DNA of 64,000 nucleotides from Rutidosis leptorrhynchoides. Taxonomy: Eukaryota > Streptophyta > Magnoliopsida > Asterales > Asteraceae. The position numbers and the translations under genes are program-made. The stretch covers positions 111,037,001 through 111,101,000 of the forward strand of contig NC_092334.1 of NCBI RefSeq assembly GCF_046630445.1, given 5' to 3'. Each line of letters starts with the position of its first letter. Position 1 is the stretch's first letter. This document shows positions 1 to 11,522 of the stretch, piece after piece. The notes beneath the pieces are model-generated. The model made no database searches. It was not told where the DNA came from and saw only the letters and a list, made by a program, of their open reading frames with translations.

Positions 1-674
1 CTAGTTTTATCGTTCATAAATATGTATAAACATGATTTTGAATTCATTTAATTGAAAATTTTGAAAAATTTTACTAGAATTGGGTAGTCAGTATATAAGA
101 CCAGGGCTGTTCTTTATTATCAGAGAGCACTAGATTCTAATACAACTACTGCTTTACTAGTATTTTTAATGGTAACCAAGTGTTTATAAAAATTTTAAAA
201 TCCGAAAGAATTTAATCCCTTCCCACACTTAAGATCTTGCAATGCCCTCATTTGCAAGAAATCAGTAACAAATTATATTATTGAGGGTGATTTGTGTGAA
301 AATGATTAAATTTTTACCAAAGTTTCCAAATATATTGGCGTTTGTTTGCTGAATGATAAATGGTGCACGTCATTTGTTCATTCCGTCTTGTTGTTATTTC
401 ACATATATTTTGCATCATTGTCGTCAAAATTAGTTGCTTTTGCTGAACTTAATGCCAGTCTTTGAAAACGCGTTGTTTTACCCTGTTGTGTACATAAGAT
501 AAACTGCAAACATATATACATATTTTTGAAGTTTGGTTTATTACCCCACATTCAAAAATTATTAAAATCTAAGAATAAAAGTTAGAAATTATAAAAATGA
601 TTACAATATAAACAAAAATATTAAATGTATCAATAATTACAAATTACAAAATAATAAAAAATAAAATAAGTAAA
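1..674 (-). other. Athila A non-coding region downstream of the env-position ORF
   Basis: This AT-rich sequence lies between the env-position stop codon and the polypurine tract, which is off window. It aligns base for base with 59283-59947 of copy B, with small indels. A hairpin-capable stretch lies near 236-257, where CTTGCAA pairs with TTTGCAAG. I see no ORF worth calling. Confidence 0.7.
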
Positions 675-2690
675 CTAAGGATGATATTGGTACCAATAGG
701 GGTTCCACGCATAACCATAAGTGCTATAGAATGCCTCGGCAGGGTCATACGTAGGATATGGTGGCTGCATCTCTATCGACCAAGGAGGGAAGACGGGTTT
801 CGGTGTAGGAATATAGTTTCTACCTATGTGTTGGCAATGCGCTATGATCTGGTTCTGATGAACTTGCCAATCTTCAAATGCTCTCTGTCTAGCATTTTCG
901 TATTCCTGAGAAGCTATAAACCTATGTATTTCTTGCCCCCCTCCTACATTACCTTGTTCCTGGTTTCTCTCTACCTGTGGATGTCTACCATTGTATCGTA
1001 CTGCGGCGTTATTTCGCCGCTTCAAAACTTTAGCACCATGGTATACATTTAAACCTATAGTGTCGCGGGGTTCCGGCTCTTCTACTAATAATCCCCCCCG
1101 ACTTATATCCACACCGAGATATTCACCAATCAAAGTAATAAAAATACCACCTCCTATTATGCTATGTGGACGCATCCCTCGAACCATAGCTGATAAATAA
1201 TAACCCACACAATATGGTATACTTACAGCGCTGTGTGGGTCTCGAATACACATATGGTAAAACAAATCTTGTTCATTTACCTTTTCTTTGTTTTTACCCC
1301 TTTGTGTAATCGAGTTAGCTAAAAACCTATGTATTACTCTTAATTCGGCTCTATCTATATCCAAATAAGAGTAGTTTCCCCCTTTAAAACGGTGATGGCT
1401 TGTCATTTGACTCCACACACCGTGTGTATCAAAATTTTCATCTATTTTCCTACCGTTTAGTATCAATCCTCTACAATCGGCAGACGCTAATTCCTCAGGC
1501 GTATATATACGTAAAGCCTGAGCCATGTCCAGTAAAGACATGTGGCGCATCGAACCGCCTAACAAAAATCTAATAAAAGAACGATCGGTTAAACTGGCTA
1601 CCCGATCATTCAACTCTATACTACATAACAACTCTTCACACCATACTTTATATACAGGTCTGCGTATGGTGAATAAACATATCCAGTCATTAAAAGAAGA
1701 ATTACCATACCTCTGTACCAGTAATTCCCTAATTGGCCCGGCCAATTCTACAGCTTCCAAGGGTCCCCATTCTATGACCCTTGGTACCTCAACAACCTTG
1801 GAATGAAGAGTATGCAAACCCCGTTGATATTTTGGATAATCTATCCAAAGTCTGTCAAATCGCAGGTTCGGGTGCAACTGTTCCAAGTGCATATCTGAAA
1901 AGGTCATGACTGGATGAGGTACATCCTGCTTGTAGTAGTTATCTACCTCCTGTTGTTCCAAGTTCTCAGCAGGAGCATGGCGGGCTTGGGATGAAGATTC
2001 ACCCCTTTCATTCTGCAAAACACATCAAACACAAATTTTGTGCATCCAAATATGCATTAGTGTCAGCAAAATCATCAATCAAAATAATTACAATGACATT
2101 ATTAATTTATATCAAACTTAAGCTCATTTTCACATTTTTATCAAATCTACACTTTTTCAAATAAGCATATACGAAAATTTTCGCCAAGTTCATAAGCATT
2201 CAACTCAAATAACATGTCAAAATAATCATTACTAGCAAATAAACAAGTCTCAAATGGCATTATCTTTCAAAAATCAAGTTCATGAATTTTGGACTTGAAA
2301 AAGTCCACTTTAATTCTCAAAATCATGTTTAGGCTCAAAGTTTGGATCATTTAACTACCTAGACATGTTACACTACTCAATTTAGCAATAATTCATGACA
2401 AAAATCGGCCATAACCTGTTTATATCAAAAAGCCCCAAATTGCTCAAGAACACAAACCCTAGATTCTAAAGATTTTGAAGTTTTTGGCTTCAAATCATGT
2501 TAACAAGCATCAATCTAGGTTATACATGCATAATATACTAACAATTTAACACTAATTACACTAAATATTAACAAAATTCAAATTATGAAAATATGCTCAA
2601 GAACACACTAAAATTCGGATTTAAAGGTGATTTGGGGTGTAATTGTACCTGTTTTCTTGAGTAGTTCCTAGATATCATCCTTCTCAACAT
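675..2690 (-). CDS. Athila env-position protein (ORF1-family-like), two exons
   Basis: The main exon (675-2012) encodes 445 residues plus stop and resembles proteins annotated in plants as Athila / Arabidopsis retrotransposon Orf1. The role is unknown. In Athila and Calypso elements this position is called env-like, but I see no signal peptide or convincing membrane segment here. The frame has no ATG at its upstream end. It is preceded by a splice-acceptor-like TTTTGCAG ending at 2013. Upstream, a 14-codon ATG exon at 2649-2690 ends in CAG followed by GTACAA, a good donor. Removing 2013-2648 joins the exons in phase 0. Copy B keeps the ATG, the GT, the AG and the reading frame. The C-terminus is rich in Pro, Tyr and Trp. 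An initiation downstream in exon 2 without splicing is the alternative. Confidence 0.72.
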
Positions 2691-2840
2691 GATTATAGCA
2701 AAAAATTTGGTGATTAACGGTTAAAAATTGAGATTTTTGGAGTGTTTTTGGGTGTATTTTCGTGGGTTTTCGGGGGTTTTTTTTTCGCTGTTAAAATTGC
2801 AGTGTTTTTGTGTGTTGTGTGTACAGATCGTGCAGCTGGT

Positions 2841-2915
2841 TATATTTTTTTTTCTGTAATTTTGTCCCTCCGCGAGTCGCGGAGGTTTTCACTTAAAACT
2901 CCGCGAGTCGCGGAG

Positions 2916-2953
<38 letters not shown>
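2841..2953 (-). promoter_or_regulatory. Candidate internal promoter of the env-position gene: paired palindromes, A tract, TATA-like
   Basis: Read on the minus strand, this holds a run of 34 A (2920-2953), the palindrome CTCCGCGAGTCGCGGAG (2899-2915), a 13-nt spacer, a second palindrome extended to CCTCC...GGAGG (2867-2885), and 19 bp further on the A/T stretch AAATATAACC (about 2838-2847). An A/C-rich leader follows and reaches the ATG at 2690. The LTR promoter has the same palindrome pair 22 bp upstream of a clear TATA box. The arrangement recurs in copy B at 62101-62208. Promoter function is inferred. Confidence 0.5.
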
Positions 2954-2958
<5 letters not shown>

Positions 2959-3910
2959 CTTTAACTTATAAAACAATTAAGAAATTAATTTTAAAATTTT
3001 GTTTCCCTTGTTATTTAGGACGAGGTCGTTTCGGATCGATGTCCTAGTCCGTCCCTCGACAAAATTTTAAAATTTGTCTTTTTGTAGCGATTGTTTTAAA
3101 AGCTAAGATTTTTGGGTTTTTTAATGTTTTTGGCATACTTTAAATCAACAAGATTAAAAATAATGATAATAAAAGTTCTCGTCCCTCCCTCGGGTAAAGC
3201 AATTTCGGTTCAGAGACCTAGTCTTCAACTTACGACGAATTTTAAAAATCATATTTTTAACTTAATGAGATAAAGTAAATTTTTGTTTTTAAATTCACAC
3301 AACTTAAATATAAAATTCAAAATTAATATTAAAAATTCAAAATTCACACCAAACTTAAAATTTGAAATGCATAAAATTAAAATTTCATATTTTAAAACTT
3401 AAAAATTCACACCAAACTTAATTTAAAAATTCATAAATTCATACCAAACTTATATTAATTTTTCAAATATTTACAATTTTAAAAATATTGTTTTTACAAA
3501 GTTTACAATATTAATTTAAGATTTAAATATTAAGATTAAAAACATGGTAAAAATAAAATTAAAAATCTTTTTGTCTTTTTATCCCACTTTAATCAATCAA
3601 ATATTATCAAAAATATGCGCCCCTCTTTTCGGTAAAGTAATTTCGGTTCCAAGACCTAATTTAACTCATGACGAATTTTTGAAATATTTTGGGTTGATTG
3701 ATTAAAGATATTTATACCTTAAGAATAAACGTTAAATTTCGCAGTGATGTAATAAATTTTTGAATGATATCAATAATTTCGGTCGCCAAACCTAATTTTA
3801 TTTAATACCAATTTAATACTTTTTAGCGAACAAATTAGCGTTTATTATCAAAAGGTTAAAAATAAAAATAAAAATAAAAACTGTACAGACATACCTGTGA
3901 AATAGATTTC
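2954..3910 (-). other. Athila A non-coding spacer with reiterated TAATTTCGGT motif
   Basis: This A/T-rich spacer between the 138-aa ORF and the internal promoter has no ORF. A diverged motif recurs in it at about 3020-3060, 3178-3245, 3612-3675 and 3765-3800. Its core is a C/T-rich run, then GGTAAAG, TAATTTCGGTT and AGACCTA, and most copies are followed by an ACGAATTTT tail. Between 3290 and 3460 the phrase ATTCACACCAAACTTA also recurs in degenerate form. The minus strand has a strong splice-donor sequence, CACAG/GTATGT, near 3893, just beyond the stop codon of the 138-aa ORF. Confidence 0.6.
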
Positions 3911-4327
3911 TTAGTTATATGATCTATTATATTCATAAAATAGTCGGTTTAATTGGTCTTCCATGGCTGCATAGGCGTAACCTCGAGCATTCATTGTCTT
4001 TTCTTCTAAACATATGAACGGTCCGTCTCTGCATAAAGTAACAAATTCGGTATTTGAATAGGTTTGATTATTTGAACATTTACCTCCATGTGACCATTTT
4101 CCGCATTTGTGACATTTTTCTAGGTGTCGTGCTCTTCTTTTTGCTGCGGATTTTGATTTTCCTTTACCAAATTGTAACTTATTATCTTCGCATCTGGATC
4201 CTTTTCTAACTCCGTCCATTCTTTCTCTGATTACTGATACTAATTCACTCGGTAGTATGTCATTATTTCTTTTAGTGATCAAAGCGTGTAGCATTAGACC
4301 ATGGTTTAGTTCACAGGCAGTCTTCAT
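3911..4327 (-). CDS. Athila accessory ORF, 138 aa, basic zinc-knuckle protein
   Basis: I do not recognise a named family. Residues about 55-70 are strongly basic (GKGKSKSAAKRRARH), followed by one zinc-knuckle-like motif of spacing C-X2-C-X4-H-X3-C (CHKCGKWSHGGKC). This suggests a nucleic-acid-binding protein. It lies 172 bp downstream of the gag-pol stop and upstream of the env-position gene, a place where canonical Athila elements are not usually described as coding. Copy B has the same 138-residue ORF (63161-63577) with only a few substitutions, including Lys to Arg beside the knuckle. A TTTTTTTAG acceptor-like tract lies just upstream of the ATG, so expression from a spliced RNA is possible. 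The function is unknown. Confidence 0.65.
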   Translation of the reverse strand: MKTACELNHGLMLHALITKRNNDILPSELVSVIRERMDGVRKGSRCEDNKLQFGKGKSKSAAKRRARHLEKCHKCGKWSHGGKCSNNQTYSNTEFVTLCRDGPFICLEEKTMNARGYAYAAMEDQLNRLFYEYNRSYN

Positions 4328-4499
4328 TTTGTAAAAACCTAAAAAAAATAAAAATTCAGAATGGGGGGAGAAGACTAGTTCTTTAGGGTCTGCTAGGGAA
4401 AGACCATACGTGTTCCATTTTCGAGAACTACACGAAAACAGACAATCTAACTCTAACAGAAATACATATTATCCTTTAAAGACTTGATTCTCCCCATAC
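4328..4499 (-). other. Gap between gag-pol and the accessory ORF
   Basis: A 172-bp non-coding gap. On the minus strand it ends in a T-rich tract with TAG close to the accessory ATG, a possible splice acceptor. A purine-rich run, TATGGGGAGAATC, lies right after the pol stop. The gap is conserved in copy B at 63578-63748. Confidence 0.5.
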
Positions 4500-7400
4500 T
4501 TAGTTAGCTGTGGTGTCGAAATTGTGATTAACTTCGTTGTCGACTTCCATCGGACCATGTATGTAATGTTTAACTCTGTGACCATTAACTTTAAATTCAA
4601 TCCCATTTGAATTTATTAATTCTATCGTTCCGTATGGGAAAACTCTTTTGACTATGAATGGTCCAGACCATCTTGATTTCAATTTTCCAGGAAATAGCTT
4701 GAATCGTGAATTGAAAAGAAGAACTCTGTCTCCTTCTTTAAATTCTTTTGAACTTCTGATTCTTTTATCATGCCATTTCTTCGTTCTTTCTTTATAGATT
4801 AACGAATTTTCGTATGCTTCATGTCTTAATTCTTCTAATTCGTTTAGTTGACTTAATCGTAGACGTCCAGCTTCATGTAAATCAAGATTACATGTCTTCA
4901 AAGCCCAAAATGCTTTGTGTTCAATTTCTACTGGAAGATGACATGCTTTTCCATAAACAAGTCTAAAAGGTGTGGTTCCAATTGGAGTTTTGTAGGCTGT
5001 TCTAAAAGCCCAGAGTGCATCCTCCAATTTAATGGACCATTCCTTCGGATTTGATCCTACAGTTTTCTCTAGAATACGTTTTAAAGCTCGGTTTGTATTT
5101 TCAACTTGTCCACTTGTTTGTGGATGATATGCGGTGGAGATTTTATGAGTTACTCCATATCTTTTAAGAACTTTCTCAAGTTGATTATTACAGAAATGAG
5201 TACCCCGATCACTTATTAAAGCTTTCGGTGTTCCAAACCTTGCAAAAAGACGTTTTAAAAAGTTGACTACAACTCGTGCATCGTTAGTTGGGAGAGCTTG
5301 TGCTTCCGCCCATTTAGATACATAATCAATGGCTACGAGTATATATAGATTATTATGAGATTTTGGAAATGGACCCATAAAGTCAATACCCCAAATGTCA
5401 AATACTTCACATACTTGGATGACATTTTGTGGCATTTCATCACGTTGACTTATTTTTCCGGCCCTTTGACATGCATCACAGGATTTGCAAAGAAGGTGTG
5501 CGTCTTTGTAAATTGTAGGCCAATAGAATCCAGCTTCATAAATTTTTCTTGCTGTTAGTTGAGGCCCATAATGCCCTCCTGTTGGTCCTGTGTGACAATG
5601 GTTTAAAATTTTACTAGCTTCATCTCCAAATACACATCGGCGTATTATTCCATCGGGACAACTTTTAAACAGATGTGGATCTTCCCAGAAATAGTGTTTT
5701 ATATCACTGAAGAATTTCTTTCGTCTTTGGTACGATAATCCTTTTTCAAGGAATCCACAAACTAAGTAGTTTGCATAGTCTGCAAACCATGGGATTTCTT
5801 TATAATCTATCTTCAATAGATATTCATCAGGAAAGTTGTCTTGTATGGCTGATTCATTCAAAACTTCTAATTCGGGATTTTCAAGACGAGAAAGATGATC
5901 AGCGGCGAGATTTTCTGCTCCTTTTTTATCTCGGATTTCAATATCAAACTCTTGTAAGAGTAAGATCCAACGGATTAATCTTGGTTTAGCATCTTGTTTT
6001 GAAAATAGGTATCTAAGAGCAGAATGGTCGATATAGACCACCGTTTTTGCTAGAACGAGATATGATCGAAATTTGTCAAAAGCAAAGACAATAGCAAGGA
6101 GTTCTTTTTCAGTAGTTGTATAGTTCGTTTGTGCTCCTTGTAATGTCTTACTAGCATAATATATAGGTTGAAATCGTTTTTCAATCCTTTGTCCTAAAAC
6201 GGCTCCCATTGCAAAATCACTTGCATCGCACATTAGTTCAAATGGTAGATTCCAATTTGGTGTTATCATGATCGGTGCATTAGTGAGTTTTTCTTTAAGA
6301 ATATTAAAAGATTTGATACATTCATCTGAAAAGATGAATGGCGCATCCTTTTCTAGGAGTTTATTCATAGGAGTGGCAATTTTAGAAAAATCTTTTATGA
6401 AACGTCGGTAAAAACCGGCATGCCCTAGAAAACTCCTAACTCCTCTAACATTGGTGGGATGTGGAAGTTTAGCAATTACATCTACTTTAGCTCTATCCAC
6501 TTCAATTCCTTCTTTTGAAATTTTATGTCCAAGAACGATGCCTTCTTTAACCATGAAATGGCATTTCTCCCAATTAAGTACTAGATTTGATTTTTCGCAT
6601 CTAATTAGCATTCGTTCCAGATTAACTAGACATGATTTAAATGTATCACCGAAGACTGAAAAGTCATCCATGAATACTTCCATGCATTCTTCTATCATGT
6701 CATGAAAAATCGCCATCATACACCTTTGAAAGGTTGCAGGGGCGTTACAAAGTCCAAATGGCATGCGTTTGTAAGCAAAAGTACCATAAGGGCACGTGAA
6801 TGTGGTTTTCTCTTGGTCCTCGGGTGCTATTGGAATTTGAAAATATCCGGAAAATCCATCTAGAAAACAATAGTAACTATTTCCGGCTAATCTTTCCAAC
6901 ATTTGATCTATGAAAGGTAAGGGAAAGTGATCTTTTCTGGTGGCGTCATTTAATTTTCTATAATCAATACATACACGCCATCCTGTTACAGTCCTAGTAG
7001 GAATAAGCTCATTTTTCTCATTTGTAATGACAGTCATACCACCCTTCTTAGGTACGCATTGAACTGGGCTTACCCATGGACTATCAGAAATTGGATATAT
7101 CAAACCTGCATCTAGCAGCTTAATAATCTCTTTCTTAACTACATTTTGCATATTAGGATTTAGTCTTCGTTGGCGTTGCACATACGTTTTATGACCTTCT
7201 TCCATAAGGATTTTATGTGTGCAATACGAAGGACTTATTCCTTTAATATCATGAATCTTCCATGCAATGGCTGGTTTATGAGCTTTCAACACAGAAATGA
7301 GTTGTGATTTCTCATTTTCAGTAAGAGAAGACGATATTATTACAGGTAATTCAGATTCACCATGTAAATAAGCGTATTCCAAATGGTTTGGAAGTGGCTT

Positions 7401-10106
7401 TAACTCTAATTTCGGAGGTTCTTCTATCGATGATTTATATCGATATCTGTCTTCTTCTTTTAGCATTTGAATTTCTTCTGTTGTTGGTTCATATCCATTA
7501 GCTATAAGTGTAGCTAACATTTCAGCTTCATCAATTGGTTCATTACCTTCTCCTAAAGAACATTCTCCTGTTCCTTGTAATTCTGGAAATTCTTCTAATA
7601 ATTCTGCATGTGCATCTATAGTTTTAATATAATAACATGTATCATCTGCAGATTGTGGTTGTTGCATTGCTCTATCAACTGAAAAGGTAACACTCTCATC
7701 CTCTATACTTAGGGTCAGTTTCTTACCAAACACGTCTATCATTGCTTTAGCCGTGTTTAAGAATGGTCTTCCTAATATGAGAGGAACTTGAGAATCTTCT
7801 TCCATGTCCAGAACAACAAAATCTACTGGGAATACTAAAGTACCAACTTTAACTAGCATGTTCTCCATTATCCCTCTAGGATATTTTATTGATCTATCGG
7901 CTAGTTGTATGCTTATTCTGGTTGGTTTCAATTTTCCAAGGTCTAGTTTAGCGTATAGTGAATACGGCATTAGATTTATACTAGCACCTAAGTCTGCCAA
8001 TGCTTCTATTGAACTAAGACTACCCAGAAAACATGGAATTGTGAAACTTCCTGGATCGGATAGTTTTTCTGGTATCTTATTCAACAGCACTGCTGAACAA
8101 TTAGCATTCATAGTAACAGCCGAGAGTTCTTCCATTTTCTTTCTATTCGTGATTAGATCTTTCAAGAATTTAGCATACCTTGGCATTCCTGAAATCACAT
8201 CAATGAAAGGAAGATTTACATTTATCTGTTTAAACATATCCAAGAATTTGGATTGCTCGGCTTCAAGTTTCTCTTTCTTCATTTTACTCGGATAAGGAAG
8301 AGGTGGTTGGTATGGTTTAACATAAGGTTTATCCTTAACTGTGTTATCTTCATTAACCTTTTCAACTACCGGTTCTTTTTCCTTATCCTGATCAGGTTGT
8401 GGTTCTTGTGGAGTAGGAATAGTTTCATCAGAAGTTACAGGTATTTCAGGTAGTTTAAGTGTTGTACCACTTCTTGTGGTAATAGCTTTAGCTGTTTCAT
8501 TCCGGGGGTTAGCGTTTGTATCACTTGGTAGACTTCCCGGTTTTCTTTCACCTATTAACCTTGCTAGGTTACTTACTTCTTGTTCCAGATTTTGAATAGA
8601 AGCTTGTTGATTTCTAAATGCTTGAGCATTTTGTTCATTTGTTTGTTTTTGAGATGTGAAAAACTGCGTTTGAGTTTCAACTAGCTTCGTCATCATATCT
8701 TCTAAATTCGGCTTTTTATCATCGGTTTGTTGTGGTGGTTTGTTTTGAAAATTCGGTCTTTGCTGATTGTAAGTATTATTGGATACTTGTTGATTGCTAG
8801 GACCTTGTTGGTTGTTGTATGGAATATTTCGGTTATAATTCTGGTTTTGATTGTAAATCGGTCTTGGCGGTTGATAATTATTCTGATAATTATTTCCAGG
8901 CCTTTGGTTTATGTATGAAATATTCTCTCTTTGTTCCATTGTTAATTCAATACTGAGACAATCTTTTGTCAAATGTGGTCCTCCACACTGCTCACAACTA
9001 ATTCGTATAGCATGAATATCCTTAGTCATCTTTTCCATTCGTCTCTCGAAAGCATCTATCTTTGCGGAAATGGAATCTAAGTCATGGCTAGAATCGGCTC
9101 TAGCTGCTTTAGATGATCTAATGATATCTTTTTCTTGGTGCCACTCATGTGAGTGGGAAGCAGTATTATCAATAATTTTGTAAGCATCAGTTTCGGTTTT
9201 CTTCATAATAGAACCACCAGCTGCTATATCTATGTCTTTTCTTGTAGTGATGTCGCATCCTCGGTAGAATATTTGTACTATTTGACAGGTGTCTAAACCA
9301 TGTTGCGGACATCCTCTTAATAACTTTCCATATCTTGTCCATGCCTCATATAGAGTTTCATTTGGCTTCTGTGTGAACGTAACAATTTCTGCTTGAAGTC
9401 TTACGGCTTTAGATGCAGGAAAGAATTGTTTAAGAAATTTATCAATTAAAACGTCCCATGTATCAATCGCCCCTTCAGGTAACGATTCCAACCAATCTTT
9501 GGCTTCTCCCTTTAAAGTCCAGGGAAATAACATGAGATATATCTGTTCATCCTCCACTTCTCGTATTTTAAATAGTGTGCAGATCCTATTAAAGGTACGT
9601 AGATGTTCATTTGGATCTTCCTTCGGCGCACCACTAAATTGGCATTGATTAGTCACCATGTCTAGAATTTGTCCTTTGATTTCATAATCTGGCGCATTAA
9701 TGTCTGGATGAGTAATTGCGTGACCTTGGCCAGTGCGTTTAGCTCTCATTCGGTCTTCCATACTTAAAGGTTCCAGATTCTCCATAATTGAATTTGTTGA
9801 ATCGGTATCACTAGATGATTCTGATTTAATAGTTCGTTCCTCAACAATCTCTGTTTGAATGATTGGTGGTTCCGGAGGAAAGTTTAATGGTTCAGGATCT
9901 ACGAACCGTTCCTGAATATTTTCTGGATTCTCAATTGTGAGGTTTGTTTCAAAAACTGGATTATCGGAAATTTGAACTGAAGTACTTGGTCGACTGGATG
10001 ACGATTCTAAAGAAAAATCAACGGCGGTTATATTTGTTAAACGATGTCTTGATCGAGTTACAGGTGGTGAACGTATTAAAGGTGGTGAACGTCTTGCTCG
10101 GTGCAT
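4500..10106 (-). CDS. Athila gag-pol polyprotein, 1868 aa, uninterrupted
   Basis: A single frame encodes capsid, protease, reverse transcriptase, RNase H and integrase. The retrotransposon gag domain spans about residues 130-270 ([16 protein letters not shown] region), followed by a CX2CX3HX4C knuckle near 370 and a Gln/Asn-rich linker at 400-470. The aspartic protease has DLGAS near 703. RT begins near 1045 ([11 protein letters not shown]), with the catalytic box FMDD near 1145. RNase H starts near 1295 ([13 protein letters not shown]). The integrase His/Cys zinc domain lies at about 1500-1547, and its catalytic core carries GIDF, SDRG and GQVEN, giving D, D and E. The start is the first ATG after an in-frame stop, close to the gag domain. 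There are no stops or frameshifts in 5.6 kb, so the copy may still be competent. Confidence 0.95.
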   Translation of the reverse strand: MHRARRSPPLIRSPPVTRSRHRLTNITAVDFSLESSSSRPSTSVQISDNPVFETNLTIENPENIQERFVDPEPLNFPPEPPIIQTEIVEERTIKSESSSDTDSTNSIMENLEPLSMEDRMRAKRTGQGHAITHPDINAPDYEIKGQILDMVTNQCQFSGAPKEDPNEHLRTFNRICTLFKIREVEDEQIYLMLFPWTLKGEAKDWLESLPEGAIDTWDVLIDKFLKQFFPASKAVRLQAEIVTFTQKPNETLYEAWTRYGKLLRGCPQHGLDTCQIVQIFYRGCDITTRKDIDIAAGGSIMKKTETDAYKIIDNTASHSHEWHQEKDIIRSSKAARADSSHDLDSISAKIDAFERRMEKMTKDIHAIRISCEQCGGPHLTKDCLSIELTMEQRENISYINQRPGNNYQNNYQPPRPIYNQNQNYNRNIPYNNQQGPSNQQVSNNTYNQQRPNFQNKPPQQTDDKKPNLEDMMTKLVETQTQFFTSQKQTNEQNAQAFRNQQASIQNLEQEVSNLARLIGERKPGSLPSDTNANPRNETAKAITTRSGTTLKLPEIPVTSDETIPTPQEPQPDQDKEKEPVVEKVNEDNTVKDKPYVKPYQPPLPYPSKMKKEKLEAEQSKFLDMFKQINVNLPFIDVISGMPRYAKFLKDLITNRKKMEELSAVTMNANCSAVLLNKIPEKLSDPGSFTIPCFLGSLSSIEALADLGASINLMPYSLYAKLDLGKLKPTRISIQLADRSIKYPRGIMENMLVKVGTLVFPVDFVVLDMEEDSQVPLILGRPFLNTAKAMIDVFGKKLTLSIEDESVTFSVDRAMQQPQSADDTCYYIKTIDAHAELLEEFPELQGTGECSLGEGNEPIDEAEMLATLIANGYEPTTEEIQMLKEEDRYRYKSSIEEPPKLELKPLPNHLEYAYLHGESELPVIISSSLTENEKSQLISVLKAHKPAIAWKIHDIKGISPSYCTHKILMEEGHKTYVQRQRRLNPNMQNVVKKEIIKLLDAGLIYPISDSPWVSPVQCVPKKGGMTVITNEKNELIPTRTVTGWRVCIDYRKLNDATRKDHFPLPFIDQMLERLAGNSYYCFLDGFSGYFQIPIAPEDQEKTTFTCPYGTFAYKRMPFGLCNAPATFQRCMMAIFHDMIEECMEVFMDDFSVFGDTFKSCLVNLERMLIRCEKSNLVLNWEKCHFMVKEGIVLGHKISKEGIEVDRAKVDVIAKLPHPTNVRGVRSFLGHAGFYRRFIKDFSKIATPMNKLLEKDAPFIFSDECIKSFNILKEKLTNAPIMITPNWNLPFELMCDASDFAMGAVLGQRIEKRFQPIYYASKTLQGAQTNYTTTEKELLAIVFAFDKFRSYLVLAKTVVYIDHSALRYLFSKQDAKPRLIRWILLLQEFDIEIRDKKGAENLAADHLSRLENPELEVLNESAIQDNFPDEYLLKIDYKEIPWFADYANYLVCGFLEKGLSYQRRKKFFSDIKHYFWEDPHLFKSCPDGIIRRCVFGDEASKILNHCHTGPTGGHYGPQLTARKIYEAGFYWPTIYKDAHLLCKSCDACQRAGKISQRDEMPQNVIQVCEVFDIWGIDFMGPFPKSHNNLYILVAIDYVSKWAEAQALPTNDARVVVNFLKRLFARFGTPKALISDRGTHFCNNQLEKVLKRYGVTHKISTAYHPQTSGQVENTNRALKRILEKTVGSNPKEWSIKLEDALWAFRTAYKTPIGTTPFRLVYGKACHLPVEIEHKAFWALKTCNLDLHEAGRLRLSQLNELEELRHEAYENSLIYKERTKKWHDKRIRSSKEFKEGDRVLLFNSRFKLFPGKLKSRWSGPFIVKRVFPYGTIELINSNGIEFKVNGHRVKHYIHGPMEVDNEVNHNFDTTAN

Positions 10107-11496
10107 TCACAGAATATCCTATTAGTTTTTTAAAAGGAAAGAAAAATTATAATAAGTTATCCAATCAATAGACTTTTCTGATTTTGCCCACGTTTCGAAT
10201 AGCCAAAAGATGCAGCAGAGGGGCAGGATTCGTTTGGTCTCAATATAATTGAGGACTGTTTGGCTCCAATAACCCGGTCCACGTACAAATCCAACTATTA
10301 CTACGAACCAGAAAATTTTGATGTCTATCAATTTAACCACTTAAAATAAATTTTCGTAATTTTTAGAAATTTAGATAAGAAGTAGAATAAAATTCTAAGT
10401 CCTAAAAACTAGAATGGCGAGAAATAAGAGAGAAAAAGAGTTCGTCGCAAAATGTCGAAAAAGAAATGGTTGAAAAATAAAAGGTGACGGAAAAATAAAA
10501 GAAACTTATAAAAACTTAAAAATACTTAACTAATTTAACCTTATTACTATAACTAACTTAAAATTATAATCGCAAATTGAAATTACTAATTGGAATGATA
10601 ATTGATACATAGTAAAAGGTCTAAAAATATTAAAGCTTACAGGAAAAACTAAATCCCAAATGGAAATAACTTAAAAAGAAACTAAAACTTAAAAAGGCGT
10701 CGCAAAATTCTAAAGCACCTAAATCTTAGTCTAAAGAAAAAGCACTTAAGGAATTCTACGGCAAAGCCTAAAAATCTAGGAGTAAAAATAACTATAGCTA
10801 AAACTAAGTTTAAAATTAAATATGAGCTAAAAATATAAATATTACGCTACAATGATTAAAAAGGTACAAAATATAAAAATATACAAAAAGTTGTAAAAAG
10901 TACAATTTTTATAAAAAATATTATTTTTATATTATTTATTTAATAAAAACTACTAATTTTACAATTTTAATAAAACTAATTAAACAAAATACATAAATAT
11001 AAAGTAAAAAGTAAAAATAAGACTAAAATTAATAATAATAATAATAATAATTAAGTTAAATAATAATAATAATAAATTAAAACTCCGTAATTAATGCAAC
11101 TTTAGGGTTTTGTCCGTGTGTCAGAAGACCTCCGCGAGTTGCGGTGATAAATGAGGAAAACCCCGCGAGTCGCGGGGTTCAGAAAAACAGTTGACAGGTT
11201 TCACTTTTTTTACGCGTTTTTCTTTATTTTTTTTTTTATTTTCTTTTTTCTGTTTTTAGTTTAAATAAACGATTTTTAATAAAATTTATATTTTTATAAA
11301 TTAAAATAAAGATAAAGAAACTTATAAAACTTAAATATTTAACAAAATCCTAAAAATACTTATATTTTTGTTTTTCTTTTTATATTTTTGAATAATTAAA
11401 ACGTAATTTTTTACAAAAACGACTTTTAATAAAAGTAGATAAAAATCTTTTTTTTTTTTTTTATATTAGCGTTGCGCTTCCGGCTTTTAAGAGTTG
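10107..11496 (-). other. Athila A untranslated leader between primer site and gag
   Basis: A 1.4-kb A/T-rich leader typical of Athila elements. It holds a short near-palindrome around 10236-10252 (TCAATATAATTGA), a small (TAA)n stretch near 11034-11083, the palindrome pair at 11128-11179, and T-rich tracts (11209-11240 and 11447-11463). I see no convincing coding sequence. The 72-residue frame at 10122-10340 has no recognisable domain. Confidence 0.7.
11128..11179 (-). promoter_or_regulatory. Leader copy of the Athila palindrome pair, with compensatory change
   Basis: The palindrome CCCCGCGAGTCGCGGGG (11161-11177) is intact. Compared with the CTCCGCG...CGCGGAG copies, both arms changed together (T to C on one side, A to G on the other), which keeps the symmetry. 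The partner at 11128-11146 (CCTCCGCGAGTTGCGG) has decayed. No TATA box is obvious beside this pair. The role is unknown. Confidence 0.55.
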
Positions 11497-11514
11497 TCCC
11501 CGGCAGCGGCGCCA
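11497..11514 (-). other. Primer binding site, tRNA-Asp type
   Basis: On the minus strand this reads TGGCGCCGCTGCCGGGGA. This is complementary to the 3' end of plant tRNA-Asp, with one mismatch to the form I know, and it is the usual primer of Athila elements. An 8-nt spacer separates it from the LTR edge at 11523. Confidence 0.88.
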
Positions 11515-11522
11515 AAAATACT

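Noticed and set aside
681..1806. Plus-strand frames opposite the env-position ORF (681-1052, 991-1200, 1525-1806; same at 59954-61088)
   Set aside because: Antisense shadows of a strongly coding minus-strand exon, with no domain or start context.
2867..2915. CRISPR-like or satellite array reading of the repeated CCGCGAGTCGCGG palindromes
   Set aside because: Only two units per site, short constant spacers, and a eukaryotic retroelement context. A promoter or structural module fits better.
10122..10340. 72-codon minus-strand frame just upstream of gag-pol
   Set aside because: Lies in the untranslated leader, has no recognisable domain and is hydrophobic by chance. I cannot support it as a gene.
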